A DNA stretch of 64,000 nt from NCBI GenBank assembly GCA_034660495.1, contig JAYEJJ010000221.1:1-64000 (forward strand). Reading direction: 5' to 3'. Shown here in pieces: positions 1 to 8,963 of this stretch. The number at the start of each line of letters is the position of its first letter. Position 1 is the stretch's first letter. The DNA comes from DATFJZ01 sp034660495 (GTDB taxonomy: Bacteria > Desulfobacterota > Desulfobacteria > Desulfobacterales > Desulfobacteraceae). Position numbers and translations under genes: made by a program. The notes under the pieces were generated by a model. That model was given only the letters and a program-made list of their open reading frames with translations, was not told the origin of the DNA and did not search any database.

Positions 1-449
1 TTCAAAAGTATAGTAGTCCCAGCATGACTTGATGCCGATTTTATTCATGCTTTCAGCGGAACTTAACCGTGCGAGCATTAACTTTATGTATCAGGTCATT
101 CAAGGACATCTATAGTTTACACTTTTTGTGTTTGATTTTTATATTTTTTGTGCCTTTCGTGGTTAAAAAAAATAAAAAGTGTAAAGTACTTAGGGATCTT
201 CCAAAAAATAATCCACGCATCTTGCTTGTCTTTTTGCCCGTCTCCTGCGTTGCGCCAATGGGACATATTTCAATATGCCCCCATTACCGCGCCTTGAAGA
301 CGAACAACCCGATTATACAAATTGGCCTGCGCAATATACGTATATTATTTTCTTCCAGATCCCTTATGAAGGATGCCAAAGAGTAGTTTGTTTTTTTGTT
401 AAAAAAAGGTGTCTTCAGGCTGTGGCCTGGAGCAGGCTTTGTTTTAGCT
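1..449. other. Intergenic region at left edge
   Basis: No convincing gene is seen. Positions 112-191 hold a dispersed element with 12-bp terminal inverted repeats, listed separately. A perfect 14-bp palindrome, AATATACGTATATT, lies at 333-346. The stretch at 395-449 is downstream of the leftward permease gene and has a T-rich run on the minus strand next to a small CAGGC/GCCTG hairpin, which may help end that transcript. Short open frames here have no family resemblance. Confidence 0.5.
112..191 (-). repeat. Family G element, copy 1 (TIR-bearing, about 80 bp)
   Basis: Left end TTTACACTTTTT (116-127) is a perfect inverted repeat of AAAAAGTGTAAA (174-185). The interior is the reverse complement of the copy at 58241-58330, including the CACGAAAGGCACGAAAA-type core. 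This copy lacks a 7-bp duplication (CACACGA) present in the other. It looks like a small non-autonomous inverted-repeat element. No coding content is seen. Confidence 0.7.
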
Positions 450-1757
450 TTATTCTTCTTTTTTTTCCAGGTCGGCGTCAAGGGCCCGGTTTTCAGCATG
501 CCAGGGGGCCAGCCGGATGAGAAGGATCATGCCGGGGAGGGCCATGAAAGCGCAGGTATAGTAAAACCAGGCCCAGCCTAGTGCCTCTGCCATGAATCCG
601 GTAATGGATGCGGCAATGGAACCGGGTATGGCCATGAGGCTTGTCAGAACGGCGTACTGGGTGGCTGTGAATTTTTTTCGGGTCTGCAGTGCCATATAGG
701 TGGCATAGGCGGCCTGGCCCATGCCTGTGGCCAGAAACTCAAACCCGACAATGCCTCCCAAAAGAATGTTGCTGTAGTTGTACCAGAATTCCCCTGAGTG
801 ATCAAATTTGACCAGAAGGGCAAAGCCTGCCGTTGAAACAGCCTGCAGAATGCCGAATATCCACAGGGATTTTGCAATGCCCAGGCGGATCATCAGAGCC
901 CCTCCTGCCAGCACCCCGCCAAAAAGACCAGCCATGCCGATTCCTTTGACAATGACAAAGTATTGGGTTTTGGTAAATCCCTGTTTTAAGATAAAGGGGA
1001 TGTTCATGGCGCCAGCCATGTTGTCTCCGATTTTATACAGCAGGATAAAGGCAAGAATAAAAAAAATTCCCCTGCGGCTTAAAAGGTCGGCAAACGGTTC
1101 TATGACTGCTTCTTTCAAAGTCAAAGGCGGTGCTTCCTCCACAAAGGGCTCTTTGACCAGTAAGGTTGTAACTATGCCGACGATCATCATTAAGGCGAGG
1201 AGCAGATGAATATTGTCCCATCCCACATCGGCATCAGCTGCCAGAAAGGAAAAGCCCACAGAAATGTACATGCCCAGCCGCCAGGCATTCATCCATACCC
1301 CTGTACCAAATCCCAGTTCCTGACTGGTCAGGTATTCCCTTCGAAAGGCATCCAGGGCAATATCCTGGGTGGCCCCGAAAAAAGAAACCCCAAGGGCTGT
1401 CAGGGCAATCCAGCCAAGGCAATGGCCCGGATCAAACTGACCCATCAGGGCAATGGCAGCCACAAGGGCGATCTGCGCCATGAGTATCCATCCCCTGCGC
1501 CGGCCGAGGAACGGCGGCACATACCTGTCCATGGCCGGAGACCAGATAAATTTAAGGGTATAGGGCAGGGTGACTGCTGAAAAAAGTCCCAGGGTTGCCA
1601 GATCTACATTGGCATCGGTCATCCATGCCTTTAATACATCTTTGACGACATAGTAGGGGAATCCTGAGATAAAGCCAAAAAAAAACATAACTGCCATTTT
1701 CCATGACAGCATGACGTTCAGGGTGGACGTCAAATTGGAAGATTTGTTTTTAACCAT
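450..1757 (-). CDS. ampG: AmpG-like MFS permease (muropeptide transporter family)
   Basis: This is a polytopic inner-membrane protein of the major facilitator superfamily, about 435 aa with roughly 12 hydrophobic segments. The first quarter carries AmpG-like signatures: GFPYYVVKDVLKAWM, then FIWSPAMDRY, FLGRRRGW and ATQDIALDAFRREYL. AmpG proteins import anhydromuropeptides for cell-wall recycling; the substrate here is inferred. An ATG at 1757 was chosen because the longer frame (to 1808) would overlap the upstream hydrolase gene, which ends at 1765. That leaves 7 bp between them, so the two genes are probably cotranscribed. No strong ribosome-binding site is seen for either start. It could be another member of the PAT/AmpG group with a different solute. 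Confidence 0.75.
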   Translation of the reverse strand: MVKNKSSNLTSTLNVMLSWKMAVMFFFGFISGFPYYVVKDVLKAWMTDANVDLATLGLFSAVTLPYTLKFIWSPAMDRYVPPFLGRRRGWILMAQIALVAAIALMGQFDPGHCLGWIALTALGVSFFGATQDIALDAFRREYLTSQELGFGTGVWMNAWRLGMYISVGFSFLAADADVGWDNIHLLLALMMIVGIVTTLLVKEPFVEEAPPLTLKEAVIEPFADLLSRRGIFFILAFILLYKIGDNMAGAMNIPFILKQGFTKTQYFVIVKGIGMAGLFGGVLAGGALMIRLGIAKSLWIFGILQAVSTAGFALLVKFDHSGEFWYNYSNILLGGIVGFEFLATGMGQAAYATYMALQTRKKFTATQYAVLTSLMAIPGSIAASITGFMAEALGWAWFYYTCAFMALPGMILLIRLAPWHAENRALDADLEKKEE

Positions 1758-1764
1758 CAAAGGA

Positions 1765-2604
1765 TTATAGTTTGAAATGCATGCCTGCGGCAACACCAAA
1801 GCAGTCAAGGGATGATTTTTTTTGTTTTAATATTTTTCTGCAGCGGGTCACAATGTTATCCATTTCAATGTCTGTTCTTTCCTGATTGATGTGAAAAAGT
1901 CCAAGTTGCTTTACCTTTGCCTTTACAGCCAGGTCAAGCAGTTCTTTATAGGAGGAGTGTCCCCATCCTGTTTTAGAGGGATATTCTTCAGGGGTGAACT
2001 CTGCATCGTGGAAAAGAATATCTGCACCTGTACAAAAGTTTAGAAATGAATTAAAGCCGTTGCTGAAAGGATGGTCAAACCCCAGTTCATTGTCTGTCAG
2101 AAAAATAAAGGTTTTATTGTTTTCAGTCAGTTTATACCCGTATCCTCCGCCTGGATGGCTTAAGGGTATGGTTTCAATGTCAATGGAGCCAATGGTAAAA
2201 CAACCGGTTAAATCGTCCCTGAAGGTCCGGGTCGCTTTAAATGCCTCCATGGTTACGGGAAAAAAAGGCGAGCTCATCAGATAGTCAAGAATCTCTTTGA
2301 TTGTAAGCTTTAAAAACACATTGTTCTGAATCTCAATAGATCTGTTCTTCTCTAAAAGGGGTTTGAAAAAGGGAAATCCAGAGATGTGATCCCAGTGGAC
2401 GTGGGTAAAAAGGAGATAGTATTTTTTTTTGTCGCCCGCCACAGGGTCAGATCCGAGTTTGCGGATTCCTGTTCCTGCATCCAGAATAATTGTTTCACCG
2501 CTTCCTGCTGTCACCTCAAGGCAGGTTGTGCTTCCCCCGTATTTAATAAATTCTTTTCCGGAAACAGATATTGAACCTCTGGACCCCCAGCATTTTATCT
2601 CCAT
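1765..2604 (-). CDS. MBL-fold metallo-hydrolase
   Basis: This 279-aa cytosolic protein has the metallo-beta-lactamase fold. The metal-binding motif THVHWDH covers residues 67-73 (H68, H70, D72, H73). An early DAGTG loop (42-46), a later SHPGGGYGYK segment and LTDNE and FHDAEF motifs fit the dinuclear-metal phosphodiesterase/hydrolase branch. Members of this branch act on cyclic phosphates or related phosphodiesters, but no substrate can be assigned from sequence. It is upstream of, and nearly abutting, the AmpG-like gene on the same strand. It could also be an RNase Z-like or PhnP-like enzyme. Confidence 0.8.
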   Translation of the reverse strand: MEIKCWGSRGSISVSGKEFIKYGGSTTCLEVTAGSGETIILDAGTGIRKLGSDPVAGDKKKYYLLFTHVHWDHISGFPFFKPLLEKNRSIEIQNNVFLKLTIKEILDYLMSSPFFPVTMEAFKATRTFRDDLTGCFTIGSIDIETIPLSHPGGGYGYKLTENNKTFIFLTDNELGFDHPFSNGFNSFLNFCTGADILFHDAEFTPEEYPSKTGWGHSSYKELLDLAVKAKVKQLGLFHINQERTDIEMDNIVTRCRKILKQKKSSLDCFGVAAGMHFKL

Positions 2605-2958
2605 TTTCCATCCTGGTTGTTATCCGTTTTAAGGTTCTGGGTTTAAATTTAGTATTAAAACAGATATTAAATTTTTTGATTTTTCTTTTCTGGCTATCAC
2701 ATCAAGAAAAACTAGTCCACAACAAAATAGAAAAAAACAGGGATTTACGGCAAATTTGATATTTTTATTGAGAATATTGATTTTCTATGGTTTATAAGAA
2801 ACACTCGTCAGAGCATTGCCATTGGCGGCGTTTCATTTTTCGTTGTGGCCGGGTCGGTGTTCATGGTCCGGCCATGCCGGTTATTTGGAAAGCTGTTTTT
2901 ATGGCAGTTTTTTTAAAAATTTGAAATTAAAATCAATGAATGAGTCAGGGAGATTTTT
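2605..2958. other. Divergent intergenic region with family B repeat
   Basis: This gap separates the leftward hydrolase from the rightward crotonase gene. It is AT-rich at 2640-2790 and likely holds both promoters, though no clear box was identified. Positions 2791-2884 are a copy of dispersed family B. The ribosome-binding site AGGGAG for the crotonase gene lies just before 2959. Confidence 0.5.
2791..2884 (+). repeat. Family B dispersed element, copy 1
   Basis: This copy shares a long stretch with 50934-51028 and a diverged one with 32299-32395: a TTATAAGAAACACTCGTCA lead, then an ATTGGCGGCGTTTCATT core, then a short GGCCGG/CCGGCC hairpin ending in CATGCCGGTTAT. Partial copies lie at 38806-38856 and 50524-50557. 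It is non-coding and presumably a mobile or REP-like element. Confidence 0.7.
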
Positions 2959-3678
2959 ATGACGGTGATGGCGTGGGAAAAAGTGGAATCAGTGGCTGTG
3001 CTTAAAATGACAAATCAGGCCAACAAACAAAACCTTGGGTTTGCAGAAGAGATGAATGCCTGTTTTGATGATATCCTTGCAGATCAGGAGATTTTCTCCC
3101 TGGTGATTACCGCTTCAGATGAGAAGAATTTTTCCCAGGGAATTGATGTTGAGTGGCTGGGAGAAAAATTCAATACCGGGGATCACGATGCAGTAAAAAA
3201 ATTCATGTACGCCATGAACAGGGTGTTTACCCGGCTGCTTTTGATGCCCATTCCTGTGATTGCCGCCATAAACGGTCATGCGTTTGGCAACGGTGCCATA
3301 CTGGCATGTGCCTGTGATTTCAGGTTTATGAAATCAGACCGTGGTTTTTTCTGTTTTCCTGAAGTGGACCTGGGGATTCCCTTTTTGCCGGGGATGATTG
3401 CCTTTGTCAGAAAAGCTGTTCCTGAGTATAAATTCAATGAAATGAAGCTGACAGGAAGACGGGTAACGGCAGAAGAGCTTGAAAAACACCATGTTATTGA
3501 AAAGGCCGGTGCAGATCTTAAAGCATTAAAAAAAGATGTGATGGCCTTTGCCAGGTCATTTCATAAAAAGCGCAATATATTTGGAGTGCATAAAAATCGG
3601 ATGCACAAGGGGATTGTGGAAATTATTGAAACCCAGTACCCTGAATTCATAGATTCGATGAATCTTTTTGTACAATAA
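2959..3678 (+). CDS. Enoyl-CoA hydratase/isomerase family protein
   Basis: A 239-aa soluble crotonase-fold protein. The oxyanion-hole region reads AAINGHAFGNGA, and the later FPEVDLGIPFLPGM segment carries the acidic residue typical of the delta3-delta2-enoyl-CoA isomerase branch. The family handles acyl-CoA intermediates in beta-oxidation or aromatic degradation. The exact substrate is unknown, and isomerase is favoured over hydratase only by these motifs. The start is ATG with AGGGAG about 7 bp upstream. It stands alone between repeats, with a leftward gene downstream. Confidence 0.75.
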   Translation: MTVMAWEKVESVAVLKMTNQANKQNLGFAEEMNACFDDILADQEIFSLVITASDEKNFSQGIDVEWLGEKFNTGDHDAVKKFMYAMNRVFTRLLLMPIPVIAAINGHAFGNGAILACACDFRFMKSDRGFFCFPEVDLGIPFLPGMIAFVRKAVPEYKFNEMKLTGRRVTAEELEKHHVIEKAGADLKALKKDVMAFARSFHKKRNIFGVHKNRMHKGIVEIIETQYPEFIDSMNLFVQ

Positions 3679-3790
3679 AGCGTCATCCTGTGAAAGCTGT
3701 CAGCCTTCAGTACTCAGTTATCAGCTTCCAGTAAATCTCTGCTGCTTACTGACGGCTTTCATGGCTTGTTGTTGATCAACGGGGTCGGGC
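3679..3790. repeat. Family C inverted-repeat unit between converging genes
   Basis: GAAAGCTGTCAG near 3692 pairs with CTGACGGCTTTC near 3750, enclosing CAG-rich simple sequence. The piece TTGATCAACGGGGTCGGGC at 3772-3790 is a solo fragment matching one flank of family F (35426-35514). It lies between the ends of two converging genes and could act as a transcription barrier. Confidence 0.55.
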
Positions 3791-5044
3791 TTATATAATA
3801 TCAGCATCAAAGTTTAATGTTGCAAAATAGTCCTCCAGGGTTTCCGCCCTTCTGATCAGTTCAACCTTTCCATCCTCACGCAGGAGCAGTTCTTTGGGTC
3901 TGAGGTTTCCATTGTAGTTGAATCCCATGGCATGGCCGTGGGCACCAGTGTCATGGATGATCAGCAGATCGCCTTCCTCTGTTTTGGGCAGTGTTCTCTG
4001 TATGGCAAATTTATCAATGTTTTCGCAGAGGGAACCCACCACATCAACCACTTCCCTGTTTTCTGATTCATCTTTTTCAAACACATGGATATGATGGTAG
4101 GCCTCGTACATGCCAGGCCGCATAAGGGCAGACATGGAAGCGTTAACCCCTGTATATTTTCTGTAGATGTCCTTGTGGTTGATGACCTTTGTTACCAGTA
4201 CCCCGTGGGGGCCTGTCATGTATCTTCCGCTTTCCATAAAGAGTTTTGGTGCCCACCCCCTCTCTTTTTTAAAAGTGTTGACCAGGGCTGCAGACTCATG
4301 TCCAAGGGCGTTTATGTCAAGGGGAAGGTCTTCAGGCCTGTAGGGTATGCCAAGGCCTCCGCCGATATTTATAAATTCAAATGTAATGCCCAGCTCTTCT
4401 GAAATATTGGCGCACATGTCAAGGATCATCTCTGTGGTGTCCACCATATATTTATAGTTGAGTTCATTGGATGCCAGCATGGTGTGCATGCCAAAGCGCC
4501 TGGCACCTCTGTCCATGGTTTCCCTGTAGGCATTATGGATCTGGCTGTGGCTGACGCCGTACTTGGATTCCACAGGATTGCCGATGATTTTATTTCCGCT
4601 GCGCCGGGGACCTGGGTTGTAACGGAAGCAGACAAGCTCGGGCATTTCAGGTACTTTGGGTACAAGGGAGACGTCGTCAATATTGAGAATTACCCCGCCG
4701 TCAGCTGAGGCGGCTTTAAACTGGGTATTACTGGTGTTGTTGGATGTGAACATGATATCCTCGCCTGTACTGCCAAGCTGTCTTGCCAAACGTATTTCCG
4801 GGACAGAACTGCAGTCAAACCCAAACCCCATGTCCTTCATGATTTTCATGATTGCCGGATTGGGAAGGGCTTTTACGGCAAAAAATTCTCGAAACCCTTC
4901 AATTGCTGAAAATGCATCCTTGAGAAGACAGGCGGTATCCTTGATTCCTTTTTCGTCATACATATGAAAAGGGGTTCCAAAATGTCGGGCTGCTTTTTTT
5001 AAAACCGGGGCCATTCTCTGTTTGAAATCTTCTGACATGGGCAT
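3791..5044 (-). CDS. lysA: Diaminopimelate decarboxylase-like PLP enzyme
   Basis: This 417-aa protein belongs to fold-type III PLP-dependent decarboxylases (LysA / ornithine decarboxylase group). The PLP lysine is K58 in FFAVKALPNP. A GGGLGIPY phosphate-binding loop, a GSLCEN segment with the expected cysteine and the C-terminal DTGAHGHAMGFNYNG follow in family order. LysA makes L-lysine from meso-diaminopimelate. Sequence alone does not exclude another amino-acid substrate. The start ATG has AAAGGAG about 10 bp upstream. It lies 53 bp after an Lrp/AsnC gene on the same strand, suggesting amino-acid-responsive control. Confidence 0.78.
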   Translation of the reverse strand: MPMSEDFKQRMAPVLKKAARHFGTPFHMYDEKGIKDTACLLKDAFSAIEGFREFFAVKALPNPAIMKIMKDMGFGFDCSSVPEIRLARQLGSTGEDIMFTSNNTSNTQFKAASADGGVILNIDDVSLVPKVPEMPELVCFRYNPGPRRSGNKIIGNPVESKYGVSHSQIHNAYRETMDRGARRFGMHTMLASNELNYKYMVDTTEMILDMCANISEELGITFEFINIGGGLGIPYRPEDLPLDINALGHESAALVNTFKKERGWAPKLFMESGRYMTGPHGVLVTKVINHKDIYRKYTGVNASMSALMRPGMYEAYHHIHVFEKDESENREVVDVVGSLCENIDKFAIQRTLPKTEEGDLLIIHDTGAHGHAMGFNYNGNLRPKELLLREDGKVELIRRAETLEDYFATLNFDADII

Positions 5045-5097
5045 TGTCTGTTTCTCCTTTGGTTGAAGCGTTGTTGTGATGCAGTGGTTTTTGACTT

Positions 5098-5565
5098 TTA
5101 TTGAACGGAATCAGGTTCTGTTAAGGCAATCCTGGCTGTTTCTTTAAATATACACAGGCTGATATGGGTTTTTACGGATTTGACATTTTTCCTCGACGTT
5201 ATTTTTTCCGATAAAATTTTTTCAAGGGTTGCAATATCGGTGGTTCTAAGCTTGATTAAAAGACAGTCCGCCCCTGAGATATTGTGGATTTCCTGTATTT
5301 CTTCAATCTGCGCCAGGTCTTTTCCAGTGCTTTTATTTGCCGAAGCATCCCTGAGCCGGACCTGAATAAAGGCCACAAGGGAGCTGTTAAACCGTTTTGG
5401 GTTGATGCGGACCTCATATCCCTCAATGATGCCCCGGGCTTCAAGTTTCTTGATTCGTTCAAGCACGGCCGAGGGCGCCATTTTAATCTGCCTTGCAATT
5501 TCCACATTGGGGATTCTGGCTTTGTTTTGAAGAATTGTAAGAATTTTAAAATCGATTAGATCCAT
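5098..5565 (-). CDS. Lrp/AsnC family transcriptional regulator
   Basis: A 155-aa DNA-binding regulator. Residues 1-60 form the winged helix-turn-helix (DFKILTILQNKARIPNVEIA, then MAPSAVLERIKKLEARGII). The rest is the RAM/AsnC ligand and oligomerisation domain. These proteins sense amino acids and often control adjacent metabolic genes and themselves. It sits directly upstream of the LysA-like gene and probably regulates it. A perfect inverted repeat 59-80 bp upstream of its start is a candidate operator. The ligand is unknown. Confidence 0.85.
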   Translation of the reverse strand: MDLIDFKILTILQNKARIPNVEIARQIKMAPSAVLERIKKLEARGIIEGYEVRINPKRFNSSLVAFIQVRLRDASANKSTGKDLAQIEEIQEIHNISGADCLLIKLRTTDIATLEKILSEKITSRKNVKSVKTHISLCIFKETARIALTEPDSVQ

Positions 5566-5932
5566 TTTCAGCCTCAGGGTTTTATTTTGTAAAATATTTA
5601 ATTTAATATAAAATATTCTTATTTATATTCTTTGTCAAGAATATAATTCTTTAAAAGTTATTCTTTGGAAACTTATCTTCTTTTTTTATGAAAGCCGTCA
5701 GCCATCAGCACTCAGTTTTCAGTGCTGACCCCACGCTATGATCAAGCCCGCACTGGGCCATAATGGGTGGGTATAAAGAATTTGTTGTGCATTGATAAAA
5801 AAAATGGTTTAATATGGCTGTTATGGTGGGGTACAGCAATGTATCAGCAAGGGCCGTGACAAAGTGTCAGCAGGACCTGGCATCCTGCAGAATCAGTCTT
5901 TTAAAAAAACGCAGTCCCCTGGTGACGGATTC
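5566..5932. other. AT-rich divergent promoter region
   Basis: It lies between the leftward lrp-like gene and the rightward HD-GYP gene. 5580-5680 is strongly AT-rich and holds the inverted repeat at 5624-5645. 5688-5730 is a family C remnant (GAAAGCCGTCAGCCATCAG and CACTCAG motifs). 5760-5860 shows no recognised sigma-54 or sigma-28 site. A GTG at 5864 could extend the HD-GYP gene but lacks family sequence. Confidence 0.45.
5624..5645. promoter_or_regulatory. Candidate Lrp-type operator
   Basis: TATATTCTT and AAGAATATA form a perfect 9-bp inverted repeat with a 4-bp spacer, 59-80 bp upstream of the lrp-like start codon. Related ATATTCTT half-sites occur nearby at about 5612-5620. AT-rich palindromes of this kind are typical Lrp/AsnC targets, so autoregulation is a reasonable inference. 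Confidence 0.45.
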
Positions 5933-7450
5933 ATGAGCATGACAGAGCACTATAAAAATACAATTCTTGTGGTTGATGATGAAGAAGGGATTCTTGAAAT
6001 TTCAGTAGATTATTTTGAGCGCAAAGGCTATCGGGTATATATTGCCAGAAACGGACAGGAAGCCCTTGATATTGCAGAAAAAGCAGATATTGGCTGCTGT
6101 TTTACAGATATCAATATGCCGGTTATGGACGGGCTGGAGCTGGCTGAAAAATTAAGGGAAATGGACAACACCCTTCCAGTGGTTGTTATGACCGGTTTTC
6201 CCTCTCTGGAAAATACCATTCATACTTTGAAAAACGGGGTGGTGGATTATCTGATAAAGCCTGTGAATCTTGAGCAGATGGAATTGTGCTTTAAGCGGAT
6301 CATGAGAGAGCGGGGATTGTTTGTTGAAAACCTCATCTTCAGAGAGGAGGTTGAGCGTCAGGAGCGTTTGAAGAAATTGAACAATGAGCTTGTTACACGG
6401 GTAGAAGAGCTGAATACCCTGAACAGAATCATGGAAGATTTCGCCATTCATGTTTCCAGTAATGAGATATTCAGAAAAGTGGTTGAGTTGAGCCGGGATG
6501 TGGTCAAGGCAGACGAGGTTCATTTTTATATTTATTCAGAAAATTCCACATCACTTGTTTCTCTTTCCCATTCAGGCGTTGAAAAAGCGCTTTTTGATAC
6601 ATATGAATCCTTTATTCTAAAAATTATAAATGATGACAAGCCCTGTCTGATTTCAAAAGCCTCAGGCATAAATAATTTTCCTGAAAAGGTTCAGTCTGCC
6701 ATGGTTGTTCCCCTTAGAATTCGGGAAAAGAGTTTTGGCGTTATCACAGCGTCCATGGTTCAGGGAAACAGAAGATTCAGCAGCAAGGATTTGTATTATT
6801 TGAATTTTATTTCCCAGAAGGCCGCCTCTGCCATAGAAAGTATTGCCCTTTACGAAAATATATATGACAATCTTTTTTCAACCCTGTATGCCTTTGTAGC
6901 AACACTTGAAGCCCGGGACCCCTACACCCGGAAACATTCCACGCGGGTGGCTGAAGTTGCATATTTAATCGGTCAGGAAATGGACTGTACAGATGAGGAG
7001 CTGGATGTGCTTAGTTTTGCTGGCCATCTTCACGATATAGGCAAGATAGGCATCCGGGATGAGATTCTGCTCAAGCCCGGCAGACTTACGCCTGAGGAGT
7101 TTGAAAAAATCAAGGAGCACCCTGCCATAGGGGCTGAGATCATTGGGAAGCTTGGCCTTTGGGAAAAAGAACAGGAAATTATCCGGCATCATCATGAACG
7201 CTTTGACGGAACTGGATACCCTGATCATTTAAAAGACAACGAGATCCCTTTTCTTGCCAGAATTTTAAGTGTTGCAGATACTTTTGATGCAATGGATTCG
7301 GACCGGGCCTACAGAAAACGTATGGCTAAAGGGCAGATTTTTAAAACCATTAAACAGGGTGCCGGCACCCAGTTTGATCCTGCGGTGGTCAAAGCTTTTT
7401 TAAGTTTGGCGGAAAAAACATGGCCAGAAGAATTCAGCCCCGCAGAATGA
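5933..7450 (+). CDS. Response regulator with GAF and HD-GYP domains
   Basis: About 505 aa. A receiver domain (residues 5-125) carries acidic residues D15/D16, phospho-acceptor D59 in FTDINMP, and a conserved lysine in LIKP. A coiled segment and GAF-like domain follow (about 160-310). The C-terminal HD-GYP domain has HLHDIGKIGI, HHHERFDGTGYP and LSVADTFDAM, so the catalytic HD and GYP signatures are complete. It most likely hydrolyses cyclic di-GMP under control of an unknown kinase. ATG 5933 (or 5939) was chosen over GTG 5864 because the receiver fold begins just after it. It fits the downstream PilZ gene, another c-di-GMP protein. Confidence 0.85.
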   Translation: MSMTEHYKNTILVVDDEEGILEISVDYFERKGYRVYIARNGQEALDIAEKADIGCCFTDINMPVMDGLELAEKLREMDNTLPVVVMTGFPSLENTIHTLKNGVVDYLIKPVNLEQMELCFKRIMRERGLFVENLIFREEVERQERLKKLNNELVTRVEELNTLNRIMEDFAIHVSSNEIFRKVVELSRDVVKADEVHFYIYSENSTSLVSLSHSGVEKALFDTYESFILKIINDDKPCLISKASGINNFPEKVQSAMVVPLRIREKSFGVITASMVQGNRRFSSKDLYYLNFISQKAASAIESIALYENIYDNLFSTLYAFVATLEARDPYTRKHSTRVAEVAYLIGQEMDCTDEELDVLSFAGHLHDIGKIGIRDEILLKPGRLTPEEFEKIKEHPAIGAEIIGKLGLWEKEQEIIRHHHERFDGTGYPDHLKDNEIPFLARILSVADTFDAMDSDRAYRKRMAKGQIFKTIKQGAGTQFDPAVVKAFLSLAEKTWPEEFSPAE

Positions 7451-7763
7451 ATGGTGAATCGAGTATCCTGATTTTATGGAAGAACCGCTGGGGCGGCGCG
7501 GTTTAAAAAAAATTGATGATCGCGTCTAAAGGATTCTGGTTTGATGACAGCCTGGAGGGGATATAAATGATCTGGCGTGTTTTAAGGGGTTGTCTGGCCT
7601 GGGAAATTATGATAGTGTTTTAAGGCAAATCCACCCAGCTGCATGGGGTGCTGCAGATTTTTTTGCATGTTCCAGCCGGGCCCGGTTGTGAGCACCGCTC
7701 CGCTTTAAGCAGTCCAGAAACAGGTGCGTTCACACACCAGGATTGATTTTTTTTACAGCCTGT

Positions 7764-7798
7764 GACCAGGGGTGCCGTTTAAACGTCTGGTCTTTTTT
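7764..7798 (+). terminator. Putative intrinsic terminator
   Basis: GACCAG (7764-7769) pairs with CTGGTC (7787-7792), with an inner CGTTTAAACG palindrome, followed by a run of seven T. It could end the HD-GYP transcript about 310 bp after that stop codon. The stem is short, so confidence is moderate. Confidence 0.4.
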
Positions 7799-7837
7799 TA
7801 CTTTCGTCTGATGAATATTTGATCAATCAAGGCTTTT

Positions 7838-7907
7838 ACTCGGTTCTCAATGTTCCTGACAGGCAACCGCTGGGGGCGGCGGTATTCAAAAAACTTGATG
7901 ATCGAGT
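7838..7907 (+). repeat. Family A inverted-repeat element, copy 1
   Basis: The left end ACTCGGTTCTCAA and right end TTGATGATCGAGT are imperfect inverted repeats around the shared core TGTTCCTGACAGGCAACCGCTGGGG. It matches the best copy at 19209-19285. It lies about 80 bp upstream of the PilZ gene. Confidence 0.65.
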
Positions 7908-7988
7908 TTTAATCTCATGCACCCCAGTGAAGGGGATGCTGAGGGCGGTTTTTTTTAATACAAATGAAGCAGGGATCTGGAAGAGAAT

Positions 7989-8321
7989 ATGGGGAAAGAA
8001 AGGCGCAGACATACACGGGTGGACTTTTTAACGCATATTGTTTTAAAGTCAAAGGGATCAGAAATTGCTGCACAGGGGAGTTCAAGAGATTTAAGCTGCA
8101 AAGGAATCTTTATCAACACCCGGGAAAAACTGGCAGAGAATGACGGTGTTGAGGTAAAAATAATACTTTCAGGAGGCGGTCAGAACATTGAACTTTTCAT
8201 GGACGCATTTGTGGCACGGGTTGAAGCCCATGGCCTGGGTCTGGAGTTTACCCGGATGGATCTTGACACCTATACCTATCTGAAAAATATTGTGATGTAT
8301 AATAAAGACGAAGATATATAA
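7989..8321 (+). CDS. PilZ-domain protein
   Basis: A 110-aa single-domain cytosolic protein. The c-di-GMP-binding signature is clear: RRRHTRVDF at residues 5-13, and DLSCKGIFI about 25 residues later, matching RxxxR and D/NxSxxG. Single-domain PilZ proteins transmit c-di-GMP level to motility or surface functions. In a flagellar locus a YcgR-like or motor-adjusting role is plausible but unproven. It precedes cheX by 56 bp on the same strand. Confidence 0.8.
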   Translation: MGKERRRHTRVDFLTHIVLKSKGSEIAAQGSSRDLSCKGIFINTREKLAENDGVEVKIILSGGGQNIELFMDAFVARVEAHGLGLEFTRMDLDTYTYLKNIVMYNKDEDI

Positions 8322-8377
8322 ATTTGACGATCAGGTAGACATAATTTTAAGATCAAAGGTCTCAGGACAGTCAAGGT

Positions 8378-8839
8378 ATGGATGTAACAGTGATCAATCC
8401 GTTTATTACCGCTACAGTCAATGTGCTTGAAACCATGGCTTTTTTAAAGGTGGGGACGGGAAAACCGTATTTAAAACAGGACAATGTGGCAAAGGGGGAT
8501 GTGACAGGGGTTATCGGCCTTACAGGGGATGCCAATGGAACCATTGCCGTAACATTTCAAAAAGACTGCATTCTGGGAATTGTTTCCAATATGTTCGGCG
8601 AAAAGATGAGTGAATTGAACCATGAAATTGCAGATGCAGTGGGAGAGCTGTCAAATATCATTTCCGGACAGGCCAGAAGGGAGCTTGAATTGAGCGGCAG
8701 ACACTTTAAAGCAGCCATTCCTTCTGTTGTTACCGGAAAAAATCATACAATTACCCACTATACAAAAGGACCGAAAATAGCCATTCCCTTTAAAACAAAA
8801 AAAGGCGGTTTTACCATTGAGGTCTGTTTTGAAAAATAA
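8378..8839 (+). CDS. cheX: Chemotaxis phosphatase CheX
   Basis: A 153-aa CheC/CheX-family protein. The catalytic E-x-x-N signature is seen as E90-L-S-N93 in AVGELSNIISGQARREL. The single motif and length fit CheX, which dephosphorylates CheY-P. The surrounding order PilZ-cheX-cheY supports this. It is likely cytosolic and dimeric. It would set the lifetime of the signal that reaches FliM at the motor. Confidence 0.85.
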   Translation: MDVTVINPFITATVNVLETMAFLKVGTGKPYLKQDNVAKGDVTGVIGLTGDANGTIAVTFQKDCILGIVSNMFGEKMSELNHEIADAVGELSNIISGQARRELELSGRHFKAAIPSVVTGKNHTITHYTKGPKIAIPFKTKKGGFTIEVCFEK

Positions 8840-8963
8840 TTGCAGAAAGAAAAGGTAAAACATGGTAATCCTGCGGGTATCAGGGATTTTGCTTTTAAGG
8901 CAGCCCCCAGAGGTGATTTTATATTGCCGGGATTCTTAATCAGGAATGAGGAGGTTTTAGGTA

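Larger units (their letters stand above)
7451..7988. other. Long intergenic region with family A repeats and terminator
   Basis: A diverged family A copy is seen at about 7482-7526 (ACCGCTGGGGCGGC, then AATTGATGATCGCGT). A hairpin with a T-run is at 7764-7798, and a fuller family A copy at 7838-7907. The rest (7530-7760) shows nothing recognisable. A 70-codon open frame from 7819 is mostly repeat and is not called as a gene. Confidence 0.5.

Noticed and set aside
69..386. 105-codon open frame at the left edge
   Set aside because: It reads through a family G element and unrelated AT-rich DNA, has no start signal and no family resemblance.
7819..8031. 70-codon open frame before the PilZ gene
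   Set aside because: Most of it is family A repeat and it runs into the PilZ gene in another frame.
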